The notes beneath the pieces were generated by a model, which was given only the letters and a program-made list of their open reading frames with translations, was not told the DNA's origin and ran no database searches. Both the position numbers and the translations under genes were made by a program. Source: Marinomonas mediterranea MMB-1 (lineage in GTDB: Bacteria; Pseudomonadota; Gammaproteobacteria; Pseudomonadales; Marinomonadaceae). From it: a stretch of DNA of 64,000 nt. Location of the stretch: NCBI RefSeq assembly GCF_000192865.1, contig NC_015276.1:2108001-2172000 (forward strand), given 5' to 3'. This document shows positions 34,018 through 43,138 of the stretch, piece after piece; position 1 is the first letter of the stretch; each line of letters starts with the position of its first letter.

Positions 34018-34869
34018 CTATCGTTTATCTAAGTATGCCTCTGGTGTTTGGTATTCGATTATTTCGACTTTGTCGCCTTGTTTGATTTGCCCTTCATTTA
34101 ACGCAATAAGATTCACGCCAAATGTCACGCCCTTTTTATCGAGTTTTCTAAATTTTGCTAACGTTCGTAATGGCTCTGCTAACTTATTTTGTTCTGCCGT
34201 GTCTGGATCAATGGTGGTGAACTTACAGCGTGCGCATGGTTTAACATTTTCAAATTTCACTTCGCCTATTTGAATTATTTTCCAGCTGTCTTCTTCAAAT
34301 GCTTCTGCACCAGATACAACAATGTTTGATCGAAATCGGCGCATATCAATGTCAATTTCTGTCGTTCGGTTTAGCTCTTCCAGTGACGCTGTATTTGTTA
34401 AAAGGAATGGGTATCCGTCGGCAAATGCAACGGGAGACTCAGGTCGGCGACTGGTGAATCGTTGTGAATTTTCGCCAAAGAAAAGCAAGTTTACGGGTGT
34501 GCCGAGCAGTTCGGAAAACCACTCATCAGCTTGTGACTTTGTTTTTTGCCCTTTGACTGGCTGTTTAAAGACCGCTGTTTCGTTATATGAGCTTTCAAAA
34601 GAGGACGCTCTAAGCTCAAGCGTACTGGTCATTTTTGGGTGTGTAAGCGTTATTGATCCATTGTCGTGGATAACTGGGTGTACCAATGTTAGCGTGGGTT
34701 GTGTACGAGCGGTAATCATATTGCCGCTCGTGTCAGTAACCATGTATCGACGATCATGGGCTAGACCGGATAGGTTCACTACTGAAGAGTGAAGAGGGAT
34801 ACCCTTTATAGATTTTATAGGGTAAACAGCGAGCGACTCTATGTTAAACACGACATAATACTCCTTCAT
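34018..34869 (-). CDS. MOSC domain protein (YcbX-like)
   Basis: 283 residues. An N-terminal MOSC-associated beta-barrel (residues about 8-120: YPIKSIKGIPL, HDRRYMVTD) is followed by the MOSC domain with the conserved Cys in KPCARCKFTTIDPDT (near 213-227) that holds the molybdenum cofactor sulfur. YcbX-type proteins are Moco enzymes reducing N-hydroxylated compounds; this one lacks the C-terminal ferredoxin domain found in YcbX itself. The exact start is unsure because the first nine residues are not conserved in type. Confidence 0.88.
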   Translation of the reverse strand: MKEYYVVFNIESLAVYPIKSIKGIPLHSSVVNLSGLAHDRRYMVTDTSGNMITARTQPTLTLVHPVIHDNGSITLTHPKMTSTLELRASSFESSYNETAVFKQPVKGQKTKSQADEWFSELLGTPVNLLFFGENSQRFTSRRPESPVAFADGYPFLLTNTASLEELNRTTEIDIDMRRFRSNIVVSGAEAFEEDSWKIIQIGEVKFENVKPCARCKFTTIDPDTAEQNKLAEPLRTLAKFRKLDKKGVTFGVNLIALNEGQIKQGDKVEIIEYQTPEAYLDKR

Positions 34870-34946
34870 TGTGAACGAATATTATGTCGTTTAATGCTCT
34901 AAGAATGCCAGCCTATTAGATCTTAAAGTGTGCAAATACTGTGCTT

Positions 34947-35387
34947 TTAAGGTGTTGCCTTAGTGGCTTTAGGCTTCGAGAGTTCCTCACTCTTTTCGAA
35001 AGCGTAGCTTCCTGCAATAAGACTTACTAGAAAGATCAACCCTATAGAGGGGGTGAGGAAAGCGGTAAGAATGCCTGGGCCTGGGCAGTACCCACTCAAG
35101 CCCCATCCTACGCCGAACAGACTTGCTCCCACAATAAGCTTTTGGTCGATGTCTTTTTTTGTCGGCAGTTGCCATTCAATTTCGAAGATCGGTGTGGCAC
35201 GCTTTTTGCGGATTAGGTTGCCCACCAGTCCGACAGAGATCGCGCTTGCCATAACAAAAAGTAGGCTAGGGTTCCAGTCTCCAAATAGGTCTAAAAAGCC
35301 AATGACATTTTCTGGATTAGCCATGCCGGATATTATTAACCCTGCGCCAAACAGTATGCCGGACAGTAGATAGTTGAATAAAGACAT
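34947..35387 (-). CDS. YeeE/YedE family transporter subunit (PmpB-like, DUF6691)
   Basis: 146 residues, about four spans, with the signature LSGYCPGPGI near residue 103 including a conserved Cys. It follows its partner by six bases. Such half-size pairs form permeases for sulfur species such as thiosulfate or persulfide-related compounds and are often under BigR-type repressors. Substrate inferred from family. Confidence 0.88.
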   Translation of the reverse strand: MSLFNYLLSGILFGAGLIISGMANPENVIGFLDLFGDWNPSLLFVMASAISVGLVGNLIRKKRATPIFEIEWQLPTKKDIDQKLIVGASLFGVGWGLSGYCPGPGILTAFLTPSIGLIFLVSLIAGSYAFEKSEELSKPKATKATP

Positions 35388-35393
35388 GGTTTG

Positions 35394-35807
35394 TTACCTC
35401 GTAATGGCAACGGTTAGAATTGCTGTGCTCATGAATAGGCAGGTGGCGACAATCGATCGAATGGATAAGCGAGGAATTCCACATACGCCATGTCCACTTG
35501 TACAGCCACTACCAAGCCGGGTGCCATAACCAACCAGTAAACCTGATACGATGATCACCCAGGTGGGCGACTGTAATGAAGAGCTTGAGGAAGTGTCGGC
35601 TGTTGCCACGCCTAATAAGTTGTGTGCGACCACGCCTCCGACAACGAGACCTGTTAAAAACAGTAGCGGCCGTACTTTGTTGTTTTTGAAGAGTGCGTTC
35701 GCTAGCAGTCCACTGATACCTGCTACGCGGCCTGATCCTATTAGTAACATTGTGGCGGATAATCCTATCAATAGGCCCCCTATAATGGGGTTGATGTACG
35801 CTATCAT
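35394..35807 (-). CDS. YeeE/YedE family transporter subunit (PmpA-like)
   Basis: 137 residues with about four spans and the signature GSGCTSGHGVCGIPRLS (near 102-118), carrying the two cysteines of YeeE/YedE sulfur transporters. It is the first gene of a two-gene operon with the DUF6691 partner. A palindrome 72 bases upstream may be its operator. Confidence 0.9.
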   Translation of the reverse strand: MIAYINPIIGGLLIGLSATMLLIGSGRVAGISGLLANALFKNNKVRPLLFLTGLVVGGVVAHNLLGVATADTSSSSSLQSPTWVIIVSGLLVGYGTRLGSGCTSGHGVCGIPRLSIRSIVATCLFMSTAILTVAITR

Positions 35808-35878
35808 GGTTATACCTTTGGCTATTTTGTGAAGTATGAGTGAGTTTCTATATAAGATTTTTCTAATATAAGTGTATG

Positions 35879-35893
35879 CTAATATATTATTAG
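35879..35893. promoter_or_regulatory. AT-rich palindrome upstream of the YeeE/YedE pair
   Basis: CTAATATATTATTAG is a perfect 6-base inverted repeat (CTAATA/TATTAG) around TAT. A further CTAATATAAG lies 17 bases before it. ArsR-type sulfur sensors bind AT-rich palindromes of this kind, so it is a candidate operator. Confidence 0.45.
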
Positions 35894-36544
35894 GTGTTGT
35901 GCACGGTTAATTTTGATTTGATGTTATTTCGATCGTTGTTAGTCTCATATCTCGTGGCTCAATTTACTGATTTGCTATTGAGGCGAAGTGTGGTTGTTCG
36001 GCGCTTTGTGACGTGTGTTACACTGATTGTTTTGCGATTTTATGTAGGTTTGCTGGTGTTAGTACAAAATGTTGGGTTGGGGGCGGAACTTAGTCGAGCG
36101 AATATGGTCTTTTGGTTACCGAATGCACCTAATTTGGATACGTTAGATCACTCTGATGTTCTATCCATTGAAATCCAAAATGGCAATCATTGGCGTAAAA
36201 TATTTACTATCGCAGCGAAATTGGCGGTAGCGCCAACATGTGATTGGCGTCGGTACAAGATTGAAAGCCTGTTCAATGAGGTTCGATTCGTCTTTGATCG
36301 GATGGATTTCGAAAAAAGTCAGGCCAAGTTCAAATTCGTTGTAGGTAAGCAATTAACTGAGTTATTGCCTGTTCCTGATGGCGTTGATTGTATATATGAG
36401 GCAGGTAAAGACGATTTCGAGGACGCTTCTAAGCGTAGAGTTTTGGTTAATGATGGCGTCTTATGGACTCCGTATTTCGATTATAGGCAATTTCCCAATG
36501 CGTTAATCGATGCAGTACGAACGTATATGCAGCGTCGTGCTTAG
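35894..36544 (+). CDS. Protein of unknown function, start uncertain
   Basis: The open frame has 216 codons, but the first 70 are odd in composition (many Val, Leu, Arg) and may be non-coding. A start at the ATG at 36104 (MVFWLPNAPNLDTLDHSD) would give 146 residues of ordinary soluble composition, ending 24 bases before the TerB-like gene. Neither start has a good ribosome binding site. Family not recognised. Confidence 0.5.
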   Translation: MLCTVNFDLMLFRSLLVSYLVAQFTDLLLRRSVVVRRFVTCVTLIVLRFYVGLLVLVQNVGLGAELSRANMVFWLPNAPNLDTLDHSDVLSIEIQNGNHWRKIFTIAAKLAVAPTCDWRRYKIESLFNEVRFVFDRMDFEKSQAKFKFVVGKQLTELLPVPDGVDCIYEAGKDDFEDASKRRVLVNDGVLWTPYFDYRQFPNALIDAVRTYMQRRA

Positions 36545-36567
36545 TTCTCTGAATTTAAAGGTTTATT

Positions 36568-37011
36568 ATGATTCAAGCGTTAAAAAAACTATTTCTCACT
36601 GAAGCGGAAGAGAAGGCGCCAGTGAGCTATCAAAGGGCTGTTGCAGCCTTGCTTATCGAGGTCATGTTGGCAGATCATGAAACGGATGAGCGTGAAGTAA
36701 AAATGGTCAAAGAAGGTTTGCGAGAAATTAGCGAGCTTGGTGATGATATTGAAGTGATCTTCGATGAGTCACTCAAAGGTGTTGATGAGGCGAACGATTT
36801 GTATCAGTTTACCAAAGTGATTAATGAGCAAGCATCAAATGCTCAAAAAATGGAATTGCTGAAAGGTTTGTGGCGCGTAGCGTTTGCTGATAACAGTCTG
36901 GATGCTTATGAAGATCAAAGAATTCGTCGAATTAGTGAGCTTTTGTTTATGCCTCATTCGGAATTTATTCAATGTAAGTTGGCAGTGCAATCTGAACTCA
37001 AAGGGTTGTGA
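36568..37011 (+). CDS. TerB-like (tellurite resistance TerB family) protein
   Basis: 147 residues, all helical, with the TerB/DjlA N-domain pattern: ALLIEVMLADHETDEREVKMV (near 27-47), then LLKGLWRVAFADNSLDAYEDQRIRRISELL (near 94-123) where acidic residues could bind metal. Members occur far beyond tellurite operons and their role is unclear. TAAAGG lies before the ATG. Confidence 0.87.
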   Translation: MIQALKKLFLTEAEEKAPVSYQRAVAALLIEVMLADHETDEREVKMVKEGLREISELGDDIEVIFDESLKGVDEANDLYQFTKVINEQASNAQKMELLKGLWRVAFADNSLDAYEDQRIRRISELLFMPHSEFIQCKLAVQSELKGL

Positions 37012-37046
37012 GATGAGCGTTTAGAGCTTGTTGGTGTCAATGTTAC

Positions 37047-37076
37047 ATAAAAAATGCGGCAAAGCCGCATTTTTTA
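37047..37076. terminator. Bidirectional terminator between TerB-like gene and sodB
   Basis: AAAAAATGCGGC-AAA-GCCGCATTTTTT is a perfect hairpin with A and T runs on the two sides, placed between convergent genes. Confidence 0.93.
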
Positions 37077-37101
37077 TGACTGGTCGAACGCTTTATCTCG
37101 C

Positions 37102-37686
37102 TTACGCTGCGAAGTTTGCTGCCGCAAATTCCCAGTTAGCAAGTGCCCAGAAACCTTTAAGGTAATCAGGACGAACGTTGCGGTAGTCGATGTAGTAAGC
37201 GTGTTCCCAAAGGTCAACGGTAAGCAATGCTGTTTGATCTGTTGTTAGAGGCGTCGCAGCGTTGCTAGTGTTGATAATGTCTAGAGAACCATCAGCAGTT
37301 TTAACCAACCAAGTCCAAGATGAACCAAAGTTGTTAACGGCTTTGTCGTTGAACGCTTCTTGGAATGCAGAGAAAGAGCCCCATTTAGCGTTAATCGCGT
37401 CAGCTAAAGCACCAGTCGGTTCACCACCACCGTTCGGGCTCAAGCTGTTCCAGAAGAAAGTGTGGTTCCAGATTTGAGCGGCATTGTTGAATACAGGGCC
37501 AGCAGGTGCTGCCTTGATGATTTCTTCAAGAGATTTGCCGTCGTATTCAGACCCAGGAACAAGTCCGTTAAGCTTAACAACGTATGTGTTGTGGTGTTTG
37601 CCGTGGTGAAACTCTAAAGTTTCAGTAGACATGTGTGGCTCTAATGCATCTTTAGCATAAGGTAGTGCCGGTAGTTCAAAAGCCAT
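37102..37686 (-). CDS. sodB: Superoxide dismutase [Fe]
   Basis: 194 residues, full length for Fe-SOD. Metal ligands are His27 (FHHGKHHNTY), His near 75 (WNHTFFW), and Asp and His in DLWEHAYYIDY near 158-162. GGG and Ala at the family-typing positions (FFWNSLSPNGGGEP) point to iron rather than manganese. It removes superoxide in the cytosol. Confidence 0.97.
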   Translation of the reverse strand: MAFELPALPYAKDALEPHMSTETLEFHHGKHHNTYVVKLNGLVPGSEYDGKSLEEIIKAAPAGPVFNNAAQIWNHTFFWNSLSPNGGGEPTGALADAINAKWGSFSAFQEAFNDKAVNNFGSSWTWLVKTADGSLDIINTSNAATPLTTDQTALLTVDLWEHAYYIDYRNVRPDYLKGFWALANWEFAAANFAA

Positions 37687-37850
37687 ATCTATATCTCCAT
37701 GCTTTGTTTTTACGAAAAATGCTTGTTATCAAGCAGTTATTGGTGCTTATATAGTAGCACCGAACATTTGAATATTATATTCATGATGTTTGTGTGGTTA
37801 TTAATTTCCTAATTTCAATTAATGTTTATAAGTAAAGTACGTTAGATTTC

Positions 37851-38858
37851 ATGCAAAGAGATGACGAAGTAGAAATTCCAAGCTTAACTCTGGATCAGGA
37901 TGAGTTGCAGAGTAGAAACCCGCAACCATCAAAGCCGAAGAGAAAGCTCAATCCTCCGCCAGCAAAGCCGACGTCTTCAGCGACTCAGGCAAAGGTCCCC
38001 GTGTATAAAAAGCAAAGCTTGGCGGGCGTGTATTTTTTGTTGTTGCTTATCCTTGGTGCTGCATCCTCTGCAGGGTATTGGTTATGGCAGCAAAACCAAC
38101 AGTTGAAAAGCCAGCTTGCAGGTGCCTTGAATGAAATTCAAGATTTAGATCACCAGTTAATTGCGGCGGATGTGTCAGCTGGGAAACTGGGGTCAACTGT
38201 TGAGGAAACGTTGAAAACGCACGAAAGCGAAATTCGTAAACTTTGGGGGGTCGCATACGACCGAAACCGTAAAAATATTCAGACTAATGTAGATTCGTTG
38301 AAATCGACGCAGTCTAAGTTGGCTGAATTGCGAGAGAATGTTGCAACTCAAGGTAAGCTAGTGGCGGTTCAGGGCGATACGTTTAACGAAATAGAAGATG
38401 GATATAATCGTCTTGTTGAATCCGTTAGTGCTTTGGATAAAAAGGCAGACGAGGAGCTTTCTTCATTACAGTTGTCTGTTCAGGCTGTTCAACTTCAAGG
38501 TGAGCAGGTAAGCGGCAAACAATCGAACCTTCAGGCACAATATGAAGCGTTGGGGTTGCAGATTAACCAAGCGTTAGCGAACATCGATGCATTGTCTAAG
38601 AAGGTAGAATCTAATAAAACGGAAATCAGCGAAGTGGCTGTGACTGCGGCGGCTGCGAATGCTAAGCCGACTCAAGCAGCGCCGACCGTAAAACCGGAAG
38701 CATTGGCCAAGCTTGATAAGCAGGTTGCTGATAACAATGAGGCGATTGCATCGATTGACGTGTTTCGTTCTCAAGTGTTAAGTCAGCTTAATACTTTAAA
38801 AGCCCAGGTTAATCAGCTTGCACTTCAACAGCAGTTATCGGGCGACGAAGGTTTGTAG
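37851..38858 (+). CDS. Membrane-anchored coiled-coil protein of unknown function
   Basis: 335 residues: a polar Pro-rich cytoplasmic N-terminus (1-50), one membrane span (about 55-78, GVYFLLLLILGAASSAGYWLW), then about 250 residues of heptad-rich coiled coil projecting to the periplasm with an Ala/Pro-rich break near 265. The layout recalls division- or envelope-linked coiled-coil proteins but I cannot name it. A terminator follows. Confidence 0.75.
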   Translation: MQRDDEVEIPSLTLDQDELQSRNPQPSKPKRKLNPPPAKPTSSATQAKVPVYKKQSLAGVYFLLLLILGAASSAGYWLWQQNQQLKSQLAGALNEIQDLDHQLIAADVSAGKLGSTVEETLKTHESEIRKLWGVAYDRNRKNIQTNVDSLKSTQSKLAELRENVATQGKLVAVQGDTFNEIEDGYNRLVESVSALDKKADEELSSLQLSVQAVQLQGEQVSGKQSNLQAQYEALGLQINQALANIDALSKKVESNKTEISEVAVTAAAANAKPTQAAPTVKPEALAKLDKQVADNNEAIASIDVFRSQVLSQLNTLKAQVNQLALQQQLSGDEGL

Positions 38859-38877
38859 TCGCAGTTTGATTTAAATC

Positions 38878-38907
38878 AAAAAAAGGCCAACTTAGTTGGC
38901 CTTTTTT
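38878..38907 (+). terminator. Rho-independent terminator
   Basis: AAAAAAAGGCCAAC-TTA-GTTGGCCTTTTTT, 20 bases after the preceding stop. Confidence 0.93.
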
Positions 38908-38984
38908 GTGCCTGATCACTTTTCACTGCCACGGTTTCGATAGAATGCGCGCGTTTTCTATTTAACAAGTGAATTAGTGAATAT

Positions 38985-40340
38985 ATGACAGAGTTACTTT
39001 CTCCCGCCGGTACGTTGAAAAACATGCGTTATGCTTATGCTTACGGTGCTGATGCGGTTTATGCAGGACAGCCAAGATATAGTTTGCGTGTGCGTAATAA
39101 CGATTTTGATATGTCGAACCTTGCGACGGGCATTGAAGAAGCTCACAAACAAGGGAAGTCTTTCTATGTCGCGAGTAATATCGCGCCACATAACGCAAAA
39201 ATAAAAACCTACCTAAAAGATATTGAGCCAGTGATTGAAATGGGGCCGGATGCGTTGATTATGTCAGACCCCGGAATGATGATGCTGGTAAAAGAAAAGT
39301 GGCCTGATATGCCTATCCATCTGTCGGTGCAAGCGAACGCTGTCAATTGGGCGACCGTAAAGTTTTGGCACGATTATGGGCTGACGCGTGTCATTTTGTC
39401 GCGTGAGTTGTCGTTGGACGAAATCGGAGATATTCGTCAGCAAGTTCCTGAGATGGAAATAGAAACCTTTGTTCATGGTTCGTTATGCATTGCGTATTCT
39501 GGTCGTTGTTTGCTTTCGGGGTATTTTAATCGGCGCGACCCAAATCAAGGGACCTGCACTAATTCATGTCGTTGGCAATACGATGTTAAAGCGGCAAAAG
39601 AGTTACCAACTGGCGATATTGTTCCAGCGGACGGCAGTCACTTAAAAGGTGTGCAGGAATTTACACCGGACGGTTCTGAAGAGAGCACGACGCTGGGTGT
39701 AGGTAAACCGTTCGATGATGTGGTTTTGCTGAGAGAGCAAGGGCGTGAAGGAGAGTATATGCCTGCGTTTGAGGATGAGCATGGCACCTACATTATGAAC
39801 AGTCGCGACCTTCGTGCGATTCAGCATGTGGAACGCCTTATTGAAATGGGGGTGCATTCTTTGAAGATTGAAGGGCGAACAAAATCGCATTTCTATGCTG
39901 CTAGAACTGCACAGCTATACCGTCAGGCGATTGACGATGCGACTTATGGTAAGGCGTTTGATATGTCTCTTTTGGATCGGTTAGAGGGATTGGCAAATCG
40001 AGGCTATACCGAAGGATTTTATCGACGCCATGTTCATGATAAGTATCAGAATTATCAGCATGGAAACTCGACGTCAACGCACCAGCAGTTTGTTGGCGAA
40101 ATGATGGAATATAACAATGGTTGGTTAAGTATTGATGTTAAGAATCGTTTTAAACTCGGTGACACACTAGAGCTTATTACGCCATCAGGTGGTTCATTTC
40201 ACACCATTACTGAGATGGAAAACCTAAAAGGCGAACGAATGGATGTTGCACCAGGATCGGGTCATAAAGTGCGGATAGCGTTAGATAGACCTGATTTTAA
40301 TACGGAATTTGGATTGGTTATGCGCAATCTGCCAAATTAG
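38985..40340 (+). CDS. trhP: tRNA 5-hydroxyuridine synthesis protein TrhP (YegQ), U32 family
   Basis: 451 residues, the length of YegQ. U32 signatures include LSPAGTLKNMRYAYAYGADAVYAGQPRYSLRVRNNDF (start), FVHGSLCIAYSGRCLLSGYF (near 162-181) and GTCTNSCRWQY (near 188), with four cysteines placed to hold an iron-sulfur cluster, and LKIEGRTKSHFY near 292. Family knowledge: with TrhO as an alternative route, it hydroxylates U34 in certain tRNAs. Confidence 0.93.
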   Translation: MTELLSPAGTLKNMRYAYAYGADAVYAGQPRYSLRVRNNDFDMSNLATGIEEAHKQGKSFYVASNIAPHNAKIKTYLKDIEPVIEMGPDALIMSDPGMMMLVKEKWPDMPIHLSVQANAVNWATVKFWHDYGLTRVILSRELSLDEIGDIRQQVPEMEIETFVHGSLCIAYSGRCLLSGYFNRRDPNQGTCTNSCRWQYDVKAAKELPTGDIVPADGSHLKGVQEFTPDGSEESTTLGVGKPFDDVVLLREQGREGEYMPAFEDEHGTYIMNSRDLRAIQHVERLIEMGVHSLKIEGRTKSHFYAARTAQLYRQAIDDATYGKAFDMSLLDRLEGLANRGYTEGFYRRHVHDKYQNYQHGNSTSTHQQFVGEMMEYNNGWLSIDVKNRFKLGDTLELITPSGGSFHTITEMENLKGERMDVAPGSGHKVRIALDRPDFNTEFGLVMRNLPN

Positions 40341-40467
40341 AGATCTAGCTTATATGTCTTTTTTTATATTTTTATATCACTAAAGTCTAGAAGATTTGGT
40401 TTTTATAACTTAAATGCATGTTATAGTGAGCGCAACAAAATCCTTCGATATTTAGAGATGGGGAATT

Positions 40468-41379
40468 ATGACTACTGAGGCAAGACTGACTCATTTGAAA
40501 CAGCTTGAAGCGGAAAGTATTCACATTATTCGTGAAGTGGCCGCTGAGTTTGATAATCCGGTGATGCTATATTCCATTGGTAAAGATTCTGCTGTGATGT
40601 TGCATTTGGCTATGAAAGCGTTTTATCCAGGTAAGCCGCCATTTCCATTGATGCATGTTGATACTGGATGGAAGTTTAAGGAAATGATCTCTTTCCGTGA
40701 CGAGCTGGTTGCAAAGCTTGGTCTTGAGCTGATTGTTCACCAAAACCCAGAAGGTATTGCGCAAGGTATAAACCCGTTTACTCATGGCAGTGCAACACAC
40801 ACTGACGTCATGAAAACCCAAGGTTTGAAGCAGGCGCTAGATAAATATGGCTTTGATGCCGCGTTCGGCGGAGCTCGTCGTGATGAAGAGAAATCGCGCG
40901 CCAAAGAGCGTGTATACTCTTTCCGAGATAAGCAGCACCGCTGGGATCCGAAAAATCAGCGTCCTGAACTTTGGAATATCTATAACGGTAAAGTAAATAA
41001 AGGCGAAAGTATTCGTGTGTTCCCTTTGTCTAACTGGACTGAGCTTGATATCTGGCAATATATTTACCTAGAGCAAATTCCGATTGTTCCTTTGTATTTC
41101 GCTAAAGAGCGTCCTGTTGTCGAGCGTGATGGTACTATGATCATGGTTGACGATGAGCGTATGCCTCTTAAAGAGGGCGAGGTTCCCGAAATGAAATCTG
41201 TACGTTTCCGTACCTTGGGTTGTTATCCATTGACTGGTGCGGTCTCTTCCGATGCAGATACATTGCCTGAAATTATTCAGGAAATGTTGCTGACAAAGAG
41301 CTCAGAGCGTCAAGGTCGTGTGATCGATCATGACTCTTCTGGTTCAATGGAAGAGAAAAAGAAACAAGGTTATTTCTAA
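40468..41379 (+). CDS. cysD: Sulfate adenylyltransferase subunit 2
   Basis: 303 residues. The PP-loop reads YSIGKDSAVMLHL (near 35-47), with EKSRAKERVYSFRDK (near 144) and the final FRTLGCYPLTGAV. It forms APS from sulfate and ATP together with CysN, the first step of sulfate assimilation. It is 18 bases before cysN. No cysC or cysH is nearby in the window. Confidence 0.97.
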   Translation: MTTEARLTHLKQLEAESIHIIREVAAEFDNPVMLYSIGKDSAVMLHLAMKAFYPGKPPFPLMHVDTGWKFKEMISFRDELVAKLGLELIVHQNPEGIAQGINPFTHGSATHTDVMKTQGLKQALDKYGFDAAFGGARRDEEKSRAKERVYSFRDKQHRWDPKNQRPELWNIYNGKVNKGESIRVFPLSNWTELDIWQYIYLEQIPIVPLYFAKERPVVERDGTMIMVDDERMPLKEGEVPEMKSVRFRTLGCYPLTGAVSSDADTLPEIIQEMLLTKSSERQGRVIDHDSSGSMEEKKKQGYF

Positions 41380-41397
41380 TTTCGGAGTGGTATAAGA

Positions 41398-43011
41398 ATG
41401 TCTCATCAATCAGAACTTATCAGTCAAGACATCCTTGGCTACTTGAAGCAACACGAAGAAAAAGACCTGTTGCGTTTATTGACTTGCGGTAACGTAGACG
41501 ATGGTAAAAGTACACTAATTGGTCGTTTACTGCATGATTCTAAGCTTATTTATGAAGATCATCTTGATGCGGTAAAGCGTGACAGTAAAAAGTCAGGCAC
41601 TCAAGGTGAGGAAGTGGATTTGGCCTTGCTTGTTGATGGCCTACAAGCCGAACGCGAGCAAGGTATTACAATCGATGTTGCGTATCGTTATTTCTCTACT
41701 GAAAAACGCAAATTTATCATTGCGGATACTCCTGGGCATGAACAATATACGCGTAACATGGCAACAGGTGCGTCCACTTGTGATTTGGCTATTATCCTGA
41801 TCGATGCTCGTTATGGTGTTCAGACGCAGACTCGTCGTCATAGTTATATCGCTGCGTTGCTTGGTATTAAACACGTGGTTGTAGCGATTAATAAAATGGA
41901 TTTGGTTGATTTTTCTGAGGAGAAATTCAACGAAATTCGTGCTGACTACCTCGCATTTGTTGATCAGTTGGGTGACCGTACACCAGAAGATATCCAGTTT
42001 GTTCCTATGTCTGCTTTGCAGGGTGACAATGTGGTTAATCTTTCCGAGCAAACGCCTTGGTATCAAGGACAGCCGTTGATGGCTATTCTTGAAACGGTGG
42101 AAATTAACCGAAATGTTAAGAAAGATGCATTCCGTCTTCCTGTTCAGTATGTGAATCGTCCGAATCTTGATTTCCGTGGCTTCGCTGGAACGATTGCGGC
42201 GGGCCAAATTAAGAAGGGTGATGAAGTTGTTGCTTTGCCGTCCGGTAAAACATCCACTGTCGCGGACATCGTTACTTATGATGGTAGCCTAGAAACGGCA
42301 AAAGCGGGTCAGGCTGTTACCATCACGCTGGCAGACGAAATCGACATTAGTCGCGGAGATATGCTTTCTCACAAAGGCGAAGAGCCGTTGATGAGTTCGA
42401 CATTGCGCGCATCTATCGTATGGATGTCAGAGCAGGACTTAGTGCCTGGCAAGCTGTATGACTTCAAATTAGGTACACAAACGGTTCCGGGTAAAGTTCA
42501 TCACTTTAATCATAGAGTTGATGTTAATACGCTTGAAACGAGTGATATAGATGCACTTGAATTAAACGGCATCGCTGACTGTACCATTCAATTTGATGCA
42601 CCGGTTGCATTCGATCGTTATCAAGATAGTCGCCTAACGGGCGCGTTGATTGTCATCGATCGTTTAACTAACGTAACAGTTGGTGCTGGCATGGTTGAGC
42701 AGGAATTGGCGGACATTAATGAAGATGCGCCAGTAACTGCAGAAGACCGCGCCGCTCGTTTAGGCCAAAAACCAGCTGTAATCAAAGCAACGTCGGCATT
42801 AGTCGAAAATGGCGTTGCTTTAGAGCGTGCGTTGTTGCGCTCTGGTTTGGTTGCACTTGTTAAGTCTGGTTTGACTGTGGAACAGGTATCCTTGTTAAGT
42901 GAAACAGGTGTTGTTGTTATTACGGACGCTGAAGTGGGTGCTGATAACAGTATCGATGTTGCGGATGTCGCTGCAGCTGTTGAAGAGATTGCTGCTCTAG
43001 TTCGATTGTAA
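41398..43011 (+). CDS. cysN: Sulfate adenylyltransferase subunit 1 with C-terminal extension
   Basis: 537 residues. The GTPase domain has GNVDDGKST (near 32-40), DTPGHEQY (near 111-118) and NKMD (near 165), followed by elongation-factor-like beta-barrels. It powers APS synthesis by CysD through GTP hydrolysis. The protein is about 60 residues longer than E. coli CysN; the tail (from about 450, ALVENGVALERALLRSGL onward) has no P-loop and so is not an APS kinase domain. Its function is unknown. Confidence 0.96.
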   Translation: MSHQSELISQDILGYLKQHEEKDLLRLLTCGNVDDGKSTLIGRLLHDSKLIYEDHLDAVKRDSKKSGTQGEEVDLALLVDGLQAEREQGITIDVAYRYFSTEKRKFIIADTPGHEQYTRNMATGASTCDLAIILIDARYGVQTQTRRHSYIAALLGIKHVVVAINKMDLVDFSEEKFNEIRADYLAFVDQLGDRTPEDIQFVPMSALQGDNVVNLSEQTPWYQGQPLMAILETVEINRNVKKDAFRLPVQYVNRPNLDFRGFAGTIAAGQIKKGDEVVALPSGKTSTVADIVTYDGSLETAKAGQAVTITLADEIDISRGDMLSHKGEEPLMSSTLRASIVWMSEQDLVPGKLYDFKLGTQTVPGKVHHFNHRVDVNTLETSDIDALELNGIADCTIQFDAPVAFDRYQDSRLTGALIVIDRLTNVTVGAGMVEQELADINEDAPVTAEDRAARLGQKPAVIKATSALVENGVALERALLRSGLVALVKSGLTVEQVSLLSETGVVVITDAEVGADNSIDVADVAAAVEEIAALVRL

Positions 43012-43058
43012 GTGAATGGCTCTGCACCTTTATAAGGTGCGTGGCTTGCTGAATGGCT

Positions 43059-43091
43059 AAAAACGCTCGATGTATCCCATCGGGCGTTTTT
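43059..43091 (+). terminator. Terminator downstream of cysDN
   Basis: AAAAACGC-t-CGATG pairs with CATCG-g-GCGTTTTTTT around a short loop. A smaller hairpin GCACCTT-TAT-AAGGTGC lies just before it (43024-43040). Confidence 0.88.
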
Positions 43092-43138
43092 TTATTCTAG
43101 AATGCCTATTTGGATTGGTATACATGGAGGCGTGCAAA

